Positions 44,423-52,292 of a DNA stretch of 64,000 nucleotides are shown piece by piece. The position numbers and the translations under genes were made by a program. A model generated the notes under the pieces. The model worked only from the letters and a program-made list of their open reading frames with translations. It did no database searches and was not told the origin of the DNA. This DNA comes from Streptomyces coffeae (GTDB taxonomy: Bacteria > Actinomycetota > Actinomycetes > Streptomycetales > Streptomycetaceae): positions 1 to 64,000 of the forward strand of contig NZ_JAERRF010000024.1 of assembly GCF_016741875.1 (NCBI RefSeq), in the 5' to 3' direction. How positions within the stretch are numbered: position 1 is the first letter of the stretch; every line of letters starts with the position of its first letter.

Positions 44423-46342
44423 CTACCAGCCGGGGTTCTCCGGCAGCGCGAGCCCGAGGTACTTGCCGTCGTCGGACACCATCACGCCCGCGCGACAGCA
44501 CTGTTCGAGGAAGGCCGTCACCTCGTCGTCGGTGACGGACAGGCCCAGCGCCGCCAACTGGCGCCAGACCGCCGCCGCTGCGCGGGGTGCGTCGCCGCAG
44601 GCCTCGTAGGCGTCCGCCTTCCAGCCCGTGAGGACGGCCCGCCGGGGCTGGTCGGTCCTGCGGTCGATCAGCGTCAGCTTCCCGGGCAGCCGCTGGTAGA
44701 CGAGGCTGGGCTTCGCCTCGGTGAAGCGGGTCTGCCAGTGCGAGACGGCGGCGTTCAGCGCGGCCACCGTCTCGTGGGACACCGTGCCGGACGCTTCGTA
44801 GTCGAAGAAGTACGCGATCTTCTCGAGGTCCAGCGAGGCGGGGTAGACGTGGCTGTAGCTGGCCCGGGGCCGGAGGTTGTCGATGGGGAAGGACGGATCG
44901 GTGAAATAGGGGCTGAAGCGTTCCAGCCAGATCCTCCCGCAGCCTCCGGGCGGCTGCAGATGGTGCAGGAGCGGGAGCAGGGACAGCTGCTCGGCGTAGT
45001 CCTCCTCGGTCTCTCCCGGGAATCCCGCCAGGATGTTCCACGCCACGTCGATCCCGTAGTAAGCGGCCCACTTCAGCAGCCGGATGTTGATCAGCTTGCT
45101 CGCGCCCTTACGCATCAGCTGGAGCACATGGGTGCTCAGGCTCTCGATGCCGGGCTGAATCCGCAGGATCCCGGCGCTCCTCAGGGTCGCGAGCTGTTCC
45201 CGGGTGAGATTGGCCTTCACCTCGAAGAAGAGGTTCACATCCCAGTGCTCCTCGGCAAGCTGCGCGCACAGCGAGGAGAAGTACCCCATGTCGAGGATGT
45301 TGTCGACCGTGTCGACGTGCACCACCGGGTAGTCGCGCAGCAGCGCTCTCAGCTCGGTGAACGCGCGCTCGCCGGACTTGGAGCGGTACGCCATGCCGAG
45401 CGCGTTGAGGCCGCAGAAGGTGCAGTGGTGTTTCTGGCCCCACCAGCATCCCCGGGAGAACTCGACCGGCAGCCGTATGGGGGTCCGGCCCAGCAGCCGA
45501 GCGCGGTCGAAGCGCTCCAGCCAGGCGAAGTAGTCGCGGTAGTCCGGGGTGGGAAGGTCGTCGAGGACCTGCGGGCGCTGGGCGTCGGCGGTCGGCGGCG
45601 CGTCCGTGGCGGGATGCCGCAGGACGCCGGGGATGGGGTTGTCCGTGCCGTCGGCGATGTTCTTCAACAGCGCGGGGAGCACGAGGTCGCCCTCGCCGGT
45701 CACCACGTGGTCGAGCCAGGGAAGCTTTCTCGCGTACTCGGCTCCCATCTCCCCGTCGAAGTTGGCGCCCCCGTAGACCAGGGTCACGCCCGGGTGGAAC
45801 TCCTTGATCTTCCTCCCCAGCGCAAGCGAAGCCGTGTTCTGCAGGAAAGTGGAGGTGAACCCGATGACGTCGTACTCCCCCCACACCGGCCTGGCCGCGC
45901 ATTCGGCGATCCAGTCCGGCAGCCTCTCGCGGCGCAACTCCACGAGATCCTCAAGGCCCTTGCCGGTGAGCTCGTCCCAGATGGACTTCACCTCCGGGTA
46001 CGCGGCGAAGTAGTCGTCGTCCGGGGTCACTTCGCCGAATGCGGCGTAGGAGAACAACCACTCCCCCATCAGGTGGAGCCGCTCGGAGGCAACGTTGGCG
46101 ATCGTGTCGTAGGCCTTGCTGCCGAAGAAGGAGGCGAACTCGATGTTGAGGTAGTGGCTGTCGCACTCGTGGCCGGCCCGGCGGGTGATCGACTGCAGCA
46201 GTCCGCACTGGATGGAGGGCGCGTGGATGCGCGCCCAGGGCATGTTCACCAGGGCGACGCGCAAGGCTCTGCCGGGCGGTGAAGCGGACGCCGCGTGGTC
46301 CGCTTCGGTCCGCACAGCCAGGGGCAGGCGGATGATGCTCAT
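44423..46342 (-). CDS. Cobalamin-type radical SAM RiPP maturase-like enzyme
   Basis: A 639-residue protein. Residues 25-240 resemble a B12-binding domain (LRVALVNMPWARIHAPSIQC, YDVIGFTSTFLQNTASLALG, TLVYGGANFDGEMGAEYARK). Residues 295-550 form a radical SAM barrel whose cluster motif is CX7CX2C (C299, C307, C310 in RGCWWGQKHHCTFCGLN), followed by QPGIESLSTHVLQLMRKG and NILAGFPGETEEDY. This matches the RiPP maturation radical SAM protein 1 group (TIGR03975-like), whose studied relatives methylate unactivated carbons of peptides. The ATG at 46342 follows GAGGGGG; a GTG at 46375 overlapping the permease stop is possible. Core enzyme of the putative peptide pathway. Confidence 0.88.
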   Translation of the reverse strand: MSIIRLPLAVRTEADHAASASPPGRALRVALVNMPWARIHAPSIQCGLLQSITRRAGHECDSHYLNIEFASFFGSKAYDTIANVASERLHLMGEWLFSYAAFGEVTPDDDYFAAYPEVKSIWDELTGKGLEDLVELRRERLPDWIAECAARPVWGEYDVIGFTSTFLQNTASLALGRKIKEFHPGVTLVYGGANFDGEMGAEYARKLPWLDHVVTGEGDLVLPALLKNIADGTDNPIPGVLRHPATDAPPTADAQRPQVLDDLPTPDYRDYFAWLERFDRARLLGRTPIRLPVEFSRGCWWGQKHHCTFCGLNALGMAYRSKSGERAFTELRALLRDYPVVHVDTVDNILDMGYFSSLCAQLAEEHWDVNLFFEVKANLTREQLATLRSAGILRIQPGIESLSTHVLQLMRKGASKLINIRLLKWAAYYGIDVAWNILAGFPGETEEDYAEQLSLLPLLHHLQPPGGCGRIWLERFSPYFTDPSFPIDNLRPRASYSHVYPASLDLEKIAYFFDYEASGTVSHETVAALNAAVSHWQTRFTEAKPSLVYQRLPGKLTLIDRRTDQPRRAVLTGWKADAYEACGDAPRAAAAVWRQLAALGLSVTDDEVTAFLEQCCRAGVMVSDDGKYLGLALPENPGW

Positions 46343-46371
46343 CGGTTCCCCCTCGGGTATGGGCACATCGG

Positions 46372-47196
46372 TCACTCGAAGTCGTCGTGGCCGTGTCTGC
46401 TCGCGCGCCGGGCCTGGACGAGGATCGACAAGGCGGCCAGGACGGTGAACCCGAGACCGGCAGCGACCTCGAGGCCCAGGTCGCCGAGCCAGGGCCGGCC
46501 GTCCATCCCCGCGCGGACGGCGTCCAGGCCGTGCCGGCCCGGCAGCACCTGACCGATCGCGTCCACCCATCCCACCCGGCCGGGCGGGACGAGCGCGCCG
46601 CTGCACAGCATGACGAGGTAGGACAGGACGTTCGGGGCCACCACGTCGGCCCGTTTGCCGACGGTCATCGTCGCTCCGGCGAGCCCCAGCACGCTCAGCG
46701 TCAGCGCGATCAGTGCGTACACCCACGCCCAGGGCAGCAACCGCAGGGCGAAGTCCGTCATACCGACCAGGGGCGCCGCGATCGCGCCCTGGACGACGAG
46801 GAGGCCCCAGCCCATGACGGGGTAGGGCAGCACCCGCGCGATCTGGGTGATGGTGGGCGACAGCGCGCCGGTGCGCACCCGCGCGAAGGTGGCGTACTGC
46901 TTGTCCAGGACGGGCACAGCGACCACACCGTTGACGTTGGTGCCGCTCAACACCAGTACGAGCGATCCGGCGAAGGCGTACTCGCGCTGTCCGGGACCGG
47001 CGAGGACGCCCGTGAGCGTCGTGAAGAACAGGATCTGCAGGACCCCGCGCGGCAGCGTCGCGCCGAGCAGGCCGGCCGGCGTCTCGAGCGCGCGGTACTC
47101 CAGCCAGCCCATACGGGCCGCCTCGGCGGCCCGCCAGGCCAGCGAGGCGCGGGCCGGGGCGCCACGGTGCGCCGGGGCGGTGTCAAGCGAGGTCAA
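46372..47196 (-). CDS. ABC-2 type transporter permease
   Basis: A 274-residue protein with six hydrophobic spans and an ABC-2 permease profile (GVLQILFFTTLTGVLAG, YPVMGWGLLVVQGAIAAPLV, VLSYLVMLCSGALVPPGRVG). The TTG at 47196 is preceded by GGAAGGAGGG and overlaps the end of the neighbouring permease gene by 14 bp. It pairs with that permease and the ATPase as an exporter, probably for the peptide product. Confidence 0.85.
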   Translation of the reverse strand: MTSLDTAPAHRGAPARASLAWRAAEAARMGWLEYRALETPAGLLGATLPRGVLQILFFTTLTGVLAGPGQREYAFAGSLVLVLSGTNVNGVVAVPVLDKQYATFARVRTGALSPTITQIARVLPYPVMGWGLLVVQGAIAAPLVGMTDFALRLLPWAWVYALIALTLSVLGLAGATMTVGKRADVVAPNVLSYLVMLCSGALVPPGRVGWVDAIGQVLPGRHGLDAVRAGMDGRPWLGDLGLEVAAGLGFTVLAALSILVQARRASRHGHDDFE

Positions 47197-47950
47197 GGGT
47201 GCCCTCCTTCCGAGACCTCTCGACGGAACGGCGGTAGGCGAAGCCCGCGGCGGAGAAGTAAGCGAGCGTCAGCAGCGCCGCCACGCCCAGCGGGGCGACC
47301 GTGACGCCGCCGGTGGCCCCGTCGATCAGACAGTCCTTGATCCAGTGCAGGCTGAGCAGATCAGGCGCCCAGCGCAGCCAGGCGGGCAGCGCGTGGGGCG
47401 GGATGAGCAGCCCGCCCACGGCGAAGACCGGGTACATCAACGCGTGGGACCACACCAGCCCGTTGCGGGTCACCAGGAACAGGCAGGACACCAGCGCCCC
47501 GAGAGCGGTGCCGGAGCACACCAGCACCATGAGCGACACGGCGATCCACACCGGATGCGACACGCTCAGCGGCAGCCCCAGCGCCGCCGCGGTGACGCCG
47601 GTGCTGACGAGGATCGCGCCGACGCTGGTGACGGTCGCGCCCAGGCTCTTGCCCAGCAGCACCAGGTACGGCGACCAGACTCCGGAGACACAGCGGGCGA
47701 GGGTGCCGAAGCTGCGCTCCCGGCGCAGGACTCCTCCGCTCATCCACACCGTGGAGCCCCACAGCGCGGTCAGCATGACCGCCACGATGAGCTCGGCCGC
47801 GCCGTCGGGTTCGGGACGGCCGGTCTCCACCGCGATGACCAGGAACACGGCGGGGAGCATGCCGGAGTTGACCAGCAGCAGCGGATTGCGCTGCATGGCC
47901 CGCTGCTCCATGCGGAACGCGGTCACGAACATCCACAGGGCGCCGCTCAC
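47183..47950 (-). CDS. ABC-2 type transporter permease
   Basis: A 255-residue protein with six predicted spans: NPLLLVNSGMLPAVFLVIAV, ALWGSTVWMSGGVLRRERSF (the conserved E-R loop before span 3), SLMVLVCSGTALGALVSCLF, YPVFAVGGLLIPP. The GTG start overlaps the ATPase stop (GTGA). It forms the half-transporter partner of the adjacent permease. Confidence 0.85.
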   Translation of the reverse strand: MSGALWMFVTAFRMEQRAMQRNPLLLVNSGMLPAVFLVIAVETGRPEPDGAAELIVAVMLTALWGSTVWMSGGVLRRERSFGTLARCVSGVWSPYLVLLGKSLGATVTSVGAILVSTGVTAAALGLPLSVSHPVWIAVSLMVLVCSGTALGALVSCLFLVTRNGLVWSHALMYPVFAVGGLLIPPHALPAWLRWAPDLLSLHWIKDCLIDGATGGVTVAPLGVAALLTLAYFSAAGFAYRRSVERSRKEGTLDLA

Positions 47951-48927
47951 CGCACTCCACCGACCTGGCTGCCGTCGGCCAGGCGCGCGGCCACCTGTGC
48001 GTAGACGTCCTCGAGCCGCACCGGGTCGATGCGCACATCCAGGACGGTGACATGCGCCAGCGCCTGCTCCAGCAGGCCGAACGAGCCGACGCTCCAGTCA
48101 CGGACGTGCAGCCGGAGGGTCCACGACCCGTCGGCCACGTCGACGCCGCCGACGGCGATGTCGGGGGACGACACGGCGCCGCCGTCGGGCGGGCGGCCGG
48201 TGCCGCGTACGGTCACCGTGGCGGTGTAGCCGGCCTGCCGGGCGAACTCCTCGACCGGCAGGTCCGCCGCGAGGGTGCCGTCCGCGAGGATGATCACCCG
48301 GCTGGCGAGGCGTTCGATGTCGAGCAGATAGTGGCTCGTGAGCAGGACCGACACGCCGGTGTCGCGCAGTGCGGCGACGGTGCCGCGCAGCCGGTCGGCC
48401 TCCACCGGGTCCAGGCCCACGGTCGGTTCGTCGAGCAGCAGCACGCGCGGCTCGGCGATCATGCCGATGGCGATGTGGAGCCGCTGGCGCATGCCCTTGG
48501 AGTACGTCTCCACCGCGCGGTCGGCCGCGGCGACCAGGCCGACCTCCTCCAGCGCGGCGTCCAGCTTGGCCTTCAGGCCGGATCGGCCCACGCCGGCGAG
48601 CATGGCGAAGAACCGCAGGTTGTCACGGCCGTTCAGCTTGGCGTAGAGGCCACGATCGCCGCCCAGCACGACGCCCGTCATCCGGCGTACTGCGCGCAGA
48701 TCGCGTGTGACGTCGTGCCCGAAGATCCGGGCGGCGCCCGTGGTGGGCAGCAACAGGGTGGCGAGGATCTTGGTCAGGGTGGTCTTGCCCGCACCGTTGC
48801 TGCCCAGCAGGCCCACGATCTCGCCGACCCCTACCTGGAAGCTGACGTCCCGCAGGGCCACGATCTCGCGTCCGCGGTCGGTGAAGGTGCGGCCGAGCTG
48901 TTCCACGACGATCGCCGGCTCGCTCAA
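47947..48927 (-). CDS. ABC transporter ATP-binding protein
   Basis: A 326-residue ATPase: Walker A GLLGSNGAGKTTLTK, signature YSKGMRQRLHIAIGM, Walker B VLLLDEPTVGLDP, H-loop LTSHYL, then a ~90-residue C-terminal domain as in DrrA-type drug and peptide exporters. The TTG at 48927 overlaps the stop of the PEP-utilising enzyme gene (TTGA), so translation is coupled. Upstream in-frame residues belong to that gene's overlap and are not used. Confidence 0.9.
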   Translation of the reverse strand: MSEPAIVVEQLGRTFTDRGREIVALRDVSFQVGVGEIVGLLGSNGAGKTTLTKILATLLLPTTGAARIFGHDVTRDLRAVRRMTGVVLGGDRGLYAKLNGRDNLRFFAMLAGVGRSGLKAKLDAALEEVGLVAAADRAVETYSKGMRQRLHIAIGMIAEPRVLLLDEPTVGLDPVEADRLRGTVAALRDTGVSVLLTSHYLLDIERLASRVIILADGTLAADLPVEEFARQAGYTATVTVRGTGRPPDGGAVSSPDIAVGGVDVADGSWTLRLHVRDWSVGSFGLLEQALAHVTVLDVRIDPVRLEDVYAQVAARLADGSQVGGVR

Positions 48928-51254
48928 CGTCCTGCCTCCGCCCGGTGCATGTCCGCCGCCCCGTGGGCGAGGGCCGCCCGCGCGGCGGCGAGTCTGACCA
49001 GGGGGACGCGGGGCGGCGAGCACGAGATGTGGTCGAAGCCCGCCTCGGCGAAAAACCGCACGGCCGCCGCATCGGCCGCCTGTTCGCCGCAGACGCCGAG
49101 CGTGATATCCGGACGTACGGCTCGTGCCTCATCGGCGACCTGGCGCGCCAGGGTCCCGACCGCCTCGACGTCCAGCAGGGCGAAGGGGGATGCGGCGAGG
49201 AGGCCCATGTCCTGGTAGGCGGGCAGCAGATGCTGTTCGGCGTCGTCGCGGGACAGGCCCCAGACGAGTGCGGTGAGGTCGTTGGTGCCCAGGGACAGGG
49301 AGTCCGCACGGCGCGCGATCGACCGGGTCAGCAGCGCGGCCCGCGGGGTCTCGATCATGGCGCCCAACGAGATGCCTGCCTCGGCCGGGGAGGTTCCCAG
49401 GTGGGCGCAGACGTCATCCAGCATGCCTCGGACGAAGTCCAGTTCCGCCGACGCGCTCACCATGGGAACCAGGAGTTCGGGTCGCGGGTTGCGGCCGGCG
49501 CGACGCAGCGCGAGGGTCGCTTGCGCCAGCGCCTTGATCTGTACGGCCGTCAGCATCGGGAGCAGGACGCCCATCCGCACGCCGCGGACGCCGAGCATGG
49601 GGTTGCGCTCGTGCAGGCGACGGGTGATGTCGAGCCGGTCCCGGTCGGCCGGCGCGGACGTGGCCGCCGTGGTCAGAGAGAGTTCTGTCAGGTCAGGGAG
49701 AAATTCATGACGCGGCGGGTCGAGCAGACGGATCGTGACGGGCAGTCCGTCCATCGCCGCGAGGACATCCGTGATCTCCGCCCGCAGGAGCATGTGCAGT
49801 GTGGCGAGGTCCTCCGTCATGTCGGGGCCGGGCCGGGCCATCAGGACTCGTTGGAGCACCTGGTGGCGCTCGCCGAGGAACATGTGCTCGAGCCGGCAGA
49901 GTCCCACCCCGCTCGCGCCCAGCGCTCGCCCGGCGGCGGCGTCGGCGCCGGTGTCGGCGTTCACCCGCACCGCGATGCCGGGCAGCGCGGACAGCGCGTC
50001 GCCCAGCCAGCCGGGCAGCTCCAAGGCCGCCCGCCGTTCGGCGGAGGACCGCTTCCGCCCGCCGAGGTGGAGCACTCCGGCATGGCCGTCCACGGTGACC
50101 AGATCACCGGCGCGGACGCTGTCGCCGCGCGTGGTGCGCAGAACCTTGGCCTCGGCGTCCAGGACGCCGTCGACGAGGGCGGCGACGGCCGGCAGCCCGA
50201 GTCCGCGCGCCACGACCGCGGCGTGCGACGTCTGTCCGCCCCGCTCGGTGACCACGGCCGTCGAGGCCAGCAGGCCCGGGAGGTCGGGCGGCCTCGACTC
50301 GGTGAGGACGAGCACGGGCTGTTCTCCATCGGCCCGCGCGGCGACTGCCTCGGCCGCGCTGAAGACGACGGTGCCGGAGGCAATGCCGGGAGACACACCG
50401 AGGCCGCGCGCCGCCGCGGGCAGTTCGAGGGATGGCACGGCCGCGGAACGCGCCTGATCGACGTCCCGGGGCTCGACCAGCGACACGGCCTGCGCCCGGG
50501 TCAGCCGACCCCGTTCGTATCGGGTGGCCACGGCGTGCAGGAGTGCGGCGCCGTGCAAGGAGGCTCGGGTGATTCTGACGATGATGGGCCTGCCGTGTTC
50601 GACGACGAACTCCACCCTTGCCGGCCAGTCGAGTTCGGTCTCGGCGGCCTGCACCGCTTCCCGTAACGAGCGGCCCCAGGGCCGCGTCTCGAGGAGTTCG
50701 TCGAGATCCACGCCGCCCGCCGTCAGCAGCTGGGCTCCGGATCCCCCGGCGAGAAAGGAGCCGGTCACGCCGGACCGGCCGGTCGACGGATCGCAGGAGT
50801 GTGCGAGGCCGCTGCCCGAGTCGGGGCCGCACCACAGCGGCTGCCGTCCGAGTCCGACGTGGGCCGCGTTCGGCTCCGCTCCGGTCAATGCCCGTACCGT
50901 GACGATGACTTGCTCGACAGGATCGTCCGGCAACGCGGCGTCAGGATCGGCGAGGGCCAGGGCGGCGGCCAGGGCGGCCCTGCGTTCGGCGGCGAAGCCG
51001 TCACCGGCGAGCCCTGCCAGCCACTGTTGGCTGGCAGGGCTCATACCGAGAAACGACAGGCAGCTTCCCTTCAGGCAGGGAAGCCATGCTGTCAGGAAGA
51101 GGGGGCGATCCGCACTCCCGAGGCGATGGTCGGGATCGAGCTCGGCGATCGCCTCATGGAGCGTGGCGTCAGCGGCATCGACCGGCAGCCGGAGCACTGA
51201 ATCAGCAAAAAGACCGACCGGCAGATGATCCATGACCACGTACTGAATCCCCAT
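48924..51254 (-). CDS. PPDK/PEP-synthase-like enzyme with reduced ATP-grasp
   Basis: About 776 residues. Residues 140-260 resemble only the back lobe of the pyruvate phosphate dikinase nucleotide domain (GPDSGSGLAHSCDPSTGRSG); the front lobe with the ATP-binding KGANL segment is replaced by an unrelated Cys-containing region (FLTAWLPCLKGSCLSFLG). Residues 330-360 hold the phosphohistidine site (GGQTSHAAVVARGLG, His344). The PEP barrel is complete: RLLDPPRHEFLP, RNPMLGVRGVRMG, GAMIETPRAALL, SLGTNDLTALVWGLSRDDA and the catalytic Cys in GVCGEQAAD. So PEP chemistry and phosphotransfer look possible, but the normal ATP partner reaction is doubtful. Starts at 51254, 51239 or 51233 are possible. It follows the precursor gene and may phosphorylate a peptide or make a cofactor. 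Confidence 0.8.
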   Translation of the reverse strand: MGIQYVVMDHLPVGLFADSVLRLPVDAADATLHEAIAELDPDHRLGSADRPLFLTAWLPCLKGSCLSFLGMSPASQQWLAGLAGDGFAAERRAALAAALALADPDAALPDDPVEQVIVTVRALTGAEPNAAHVGLGRQPLWCGPDSGSGLAHSCDPSTGRSGVTGSFLAGGSGAQLLTAGGVDLDELLETRPWGRSLREAVQAAETELDWPARVEFVVEHGRPIIVRITRASLHGAALLHAVATRYERGRLTRAQAVSLVEPRDVDQARSAAVPSLELPAAARGLGVSPGIASGTVVFSAAEAVAARADGEQPVLVLTESRPPDLPGLLASTAVVTERGGQTSHAAVVARGLGLPAVAALVDGVLDAEAKVLRTTRGDSVRAGDLVTVDGHAGVLHLGGRKRSSAERRAALELPGWLGDALSALPGIAVRVNADTGADAAAGRALGASGVGLCRLEHMFLGERHQVLQRVLMARPGPDMTEDLATLHMLLRAEITDVLAAMDGLPVTIRLLDPPRHEFLPDLTELSLTTAATSAPADRDRLDITRRLHERNPMLGVRGVRMGVLLPMLTAVQIKALAQATLALRRAGRNPRPELLVPMVSASAELDFVRGMLDDVCAHLGTSPAEAGISLGAMIETPRAALLTRSIARRADSLSLGTNDLTALVWGLSRDDAEQHLLPAYQDMGLLAASPFALLDVEAVGTLARQVADEARAVRPDITLGVCGEQAADAAAVRFFAEAGFDHISCSPPRVPLVRLAAARAALAHGAADMHRAEAGR

Positions 51255-51307
51255 CCCCCAGGGCAAGGTCCGGCACCGATTCCGGTGGTGAACCTCTGGT
51301 GACAACG

Positions 51308-51328
51308 GCCCCCTGCCGAGCCGGGGGC
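51308..51328 (-). terminator. Hairpin between precursor and enzyme genes
   Basis: GCCCCC, a 9-nt loop, GGGGGC, 18 bp after the precursor stop and before the PEP-enzyme start. RiPP operons often have a partial terminator here so that precursor mRNA is more abundant; this hairpin is in the right place and modest in strength. Its role is inferred. Confidence 0.4.
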
Positions 51329-51345
51329 GGGTCGACGAGTGGACG

Positions 51346-51489
51346 CTACCGCTTCACGAACTCCGGGCGGACACCGAGCAGGTACACCCGGTCGTCCAAA
51401 TCGGCGGCATCCTCCGGGATGATCGGAGAGAATTCCAGCTCAGCCAGGTCGGCGAGCTCCTCTGCGTTCGAGCTTGATATGTCCATCAT
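51346..51489 (-). CDS. Precursor-like small peptide (putative RiPP precursor)
   Basis: A 47-residue peptide beginning MMDISSSNAEELADLAEL, acidic and helix-prone in its first ~33 residues (11 Asp/Glu, no Lys/Arg) and ending DDRVYLLGVRPEFVKR, which holds all the basic residues. This leader/core polarity, the size and the position at the head of an operon with a RiPP-type radical SAM enzyme and exporter are what a RiPP precursor looks like. It has no Cys; Tyr, Val, Leu, Pro and Phe in the tail are candidate modification sites. Two ATGs (51489, 51486) are possible. No Shine-Dalgarno is visible, and the promoter suggests a leaderless mRNA starting at the second ATG. It resembles no precursor I recognise. 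Confidence 0.6.
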   Translation of the reverse strand: MMDISSSNAEELADLAELEFSPIIPEDAADLDDRVYLLGVRPEFVKR

Positions 51490-51492
51490 TTG

Positions 51493-51521
51493 ACGCTAAC
51501 AGCGAGCCACTCCTGCCACAA
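51493..51521 (-). promoter_or_regulatory. Promoter of the peptide operon
   Basis: TTGTGG (51521-51516), a 17-bp spacer and TAGCGT (51498-51493) fit a sigma-70/HrdB-type promoter on the minus strand. The transcription start expected 6-7 bp after the -10 falls on the second ATG of the precursor, implying a leaderless transcript. The rest of 51522-51692 contains only the divergent MBL gene leader. Confidence 0.5.
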
Positions 51522-51692
51522 GGTCAATTCTGCGTCGTCGCAAGGAAGTTGACGAAATATCGCCTCCCACGGGGCACACACACCAGCCACATATCGCTGC
51601 GTACCCAGGAACACACCAAGGGTGTGACCCACCGACATTTTCCGGCCATTCCATGGAGGGATCCACAAGCCCTCCGGGCTATGCTCACGTGG

Positions 51693-52292
51693 GTGCGGAT
51701 TACCAAGTACGCCCACTCCTGTGTCCGGTTGGAGCACGACAGTGGCGGCACCCTGGTCATCGATCCCGGCGTCTGGAGCGAGCCCGAGGCACTCGCCGGC
51801 GCGGACGCGGTCCTGGTGACCCACGAACACGACGATCATGTTGACCTGTTGCGGCTGAAGGGGCTGGGTGCGCCCGTCTACGCCCCCATGTCAGCGCGGA
51901 TCCCGGGCCTGGACTTCACCGGAGTCGTCGCCGGTGAGGAATTCACTGCGGCGGGCTTCCGGGTGACCGCCCAGGGCGGGCGGCATGCGCGCATCTACGG
52001 CGATCTGCCGGACTGCGCCAACCTGGGCTACCTCGTGGAGGACCACCTTTACCACCCCGGGGACTCCCTCCACCCTCCCGACCGGCCGGTGGAGACCCTG
52101 CTGGTCCCCCTGCAAGGGTCATGGATGAAGACGGACGAGGCCATCGACTTCGTCCGCGCCGTCGACCCGGCACGGGCCTACGGCATCCACGACGGGCAGG
52201 TCAACGAGCGGGGTCTGGGCAGCCTGAACGGCTGGCTCGCCAACGAGTGCGGCGGCCGCTACCGCTGGCTCGCGCCGGGGTCGTCCGCCTGA
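51693..52292 (+). CDS. MBL-fold metal-dependent hydrolase
   Basis: About 199 residues: VRITKYAHSCVRLEHDSGGT, TLVIDPGVW, metal-binding THEHDDHVDLLRL, HPGDSLHPP and GIHDGQVNERG. It resembles the UlaG/YtnP-like group of small MBL hydrolases. The GTG at 51693 matches the usual MRxTKxxHxCVRL start; an ATG at 51681 is also possible. Its stop overlaps the next gene's ATG by one base. It is divergent from the peptide operon; a link with it is not evident. Confidence 0.85.
   Translation: MRITKYAHSCVRLEHDSGGTLVIDPGVWSEPEALAGADAVLVTHEHDDHVDLLRLKGLGAPVYAPMSARIPGLDFTGVVAGEEFTAAGFRVTAQGGRHARIYGDLPDCANLGYLVEDHLYHPGDSLHPPDRPVETLLVPLQGSWMKTDEAIDFVRAVDPARAYGIHDGQVNERGLGSLNGWLANECGGRYRWLAPGSSA

Noticed and set aside
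43302..45071. Upstream 590-codon extension of the cyclophilin-fusion frame
   Set aside because: It is antiparallel-free but shifted relative to the radical SAM and nucleotidyltransferase genes on the same strand, which have clear motifs; the extension itself is Arg/Gly-rich noise.
43457..46282. 941-codon plus-strand open frame
   Set aside because: It mirrors the nucleotidyltransferase and radical SAM genes on the minus strand; its composition (Glu/Gly/Val/Arg) and absence of motifs mark it as a reflection of codon bias.
48945..50666. 573-codon plus-strand open frame
   Set aside because: It is antisense to the PPDK-like enzyme whose catalytic motifs are intact.
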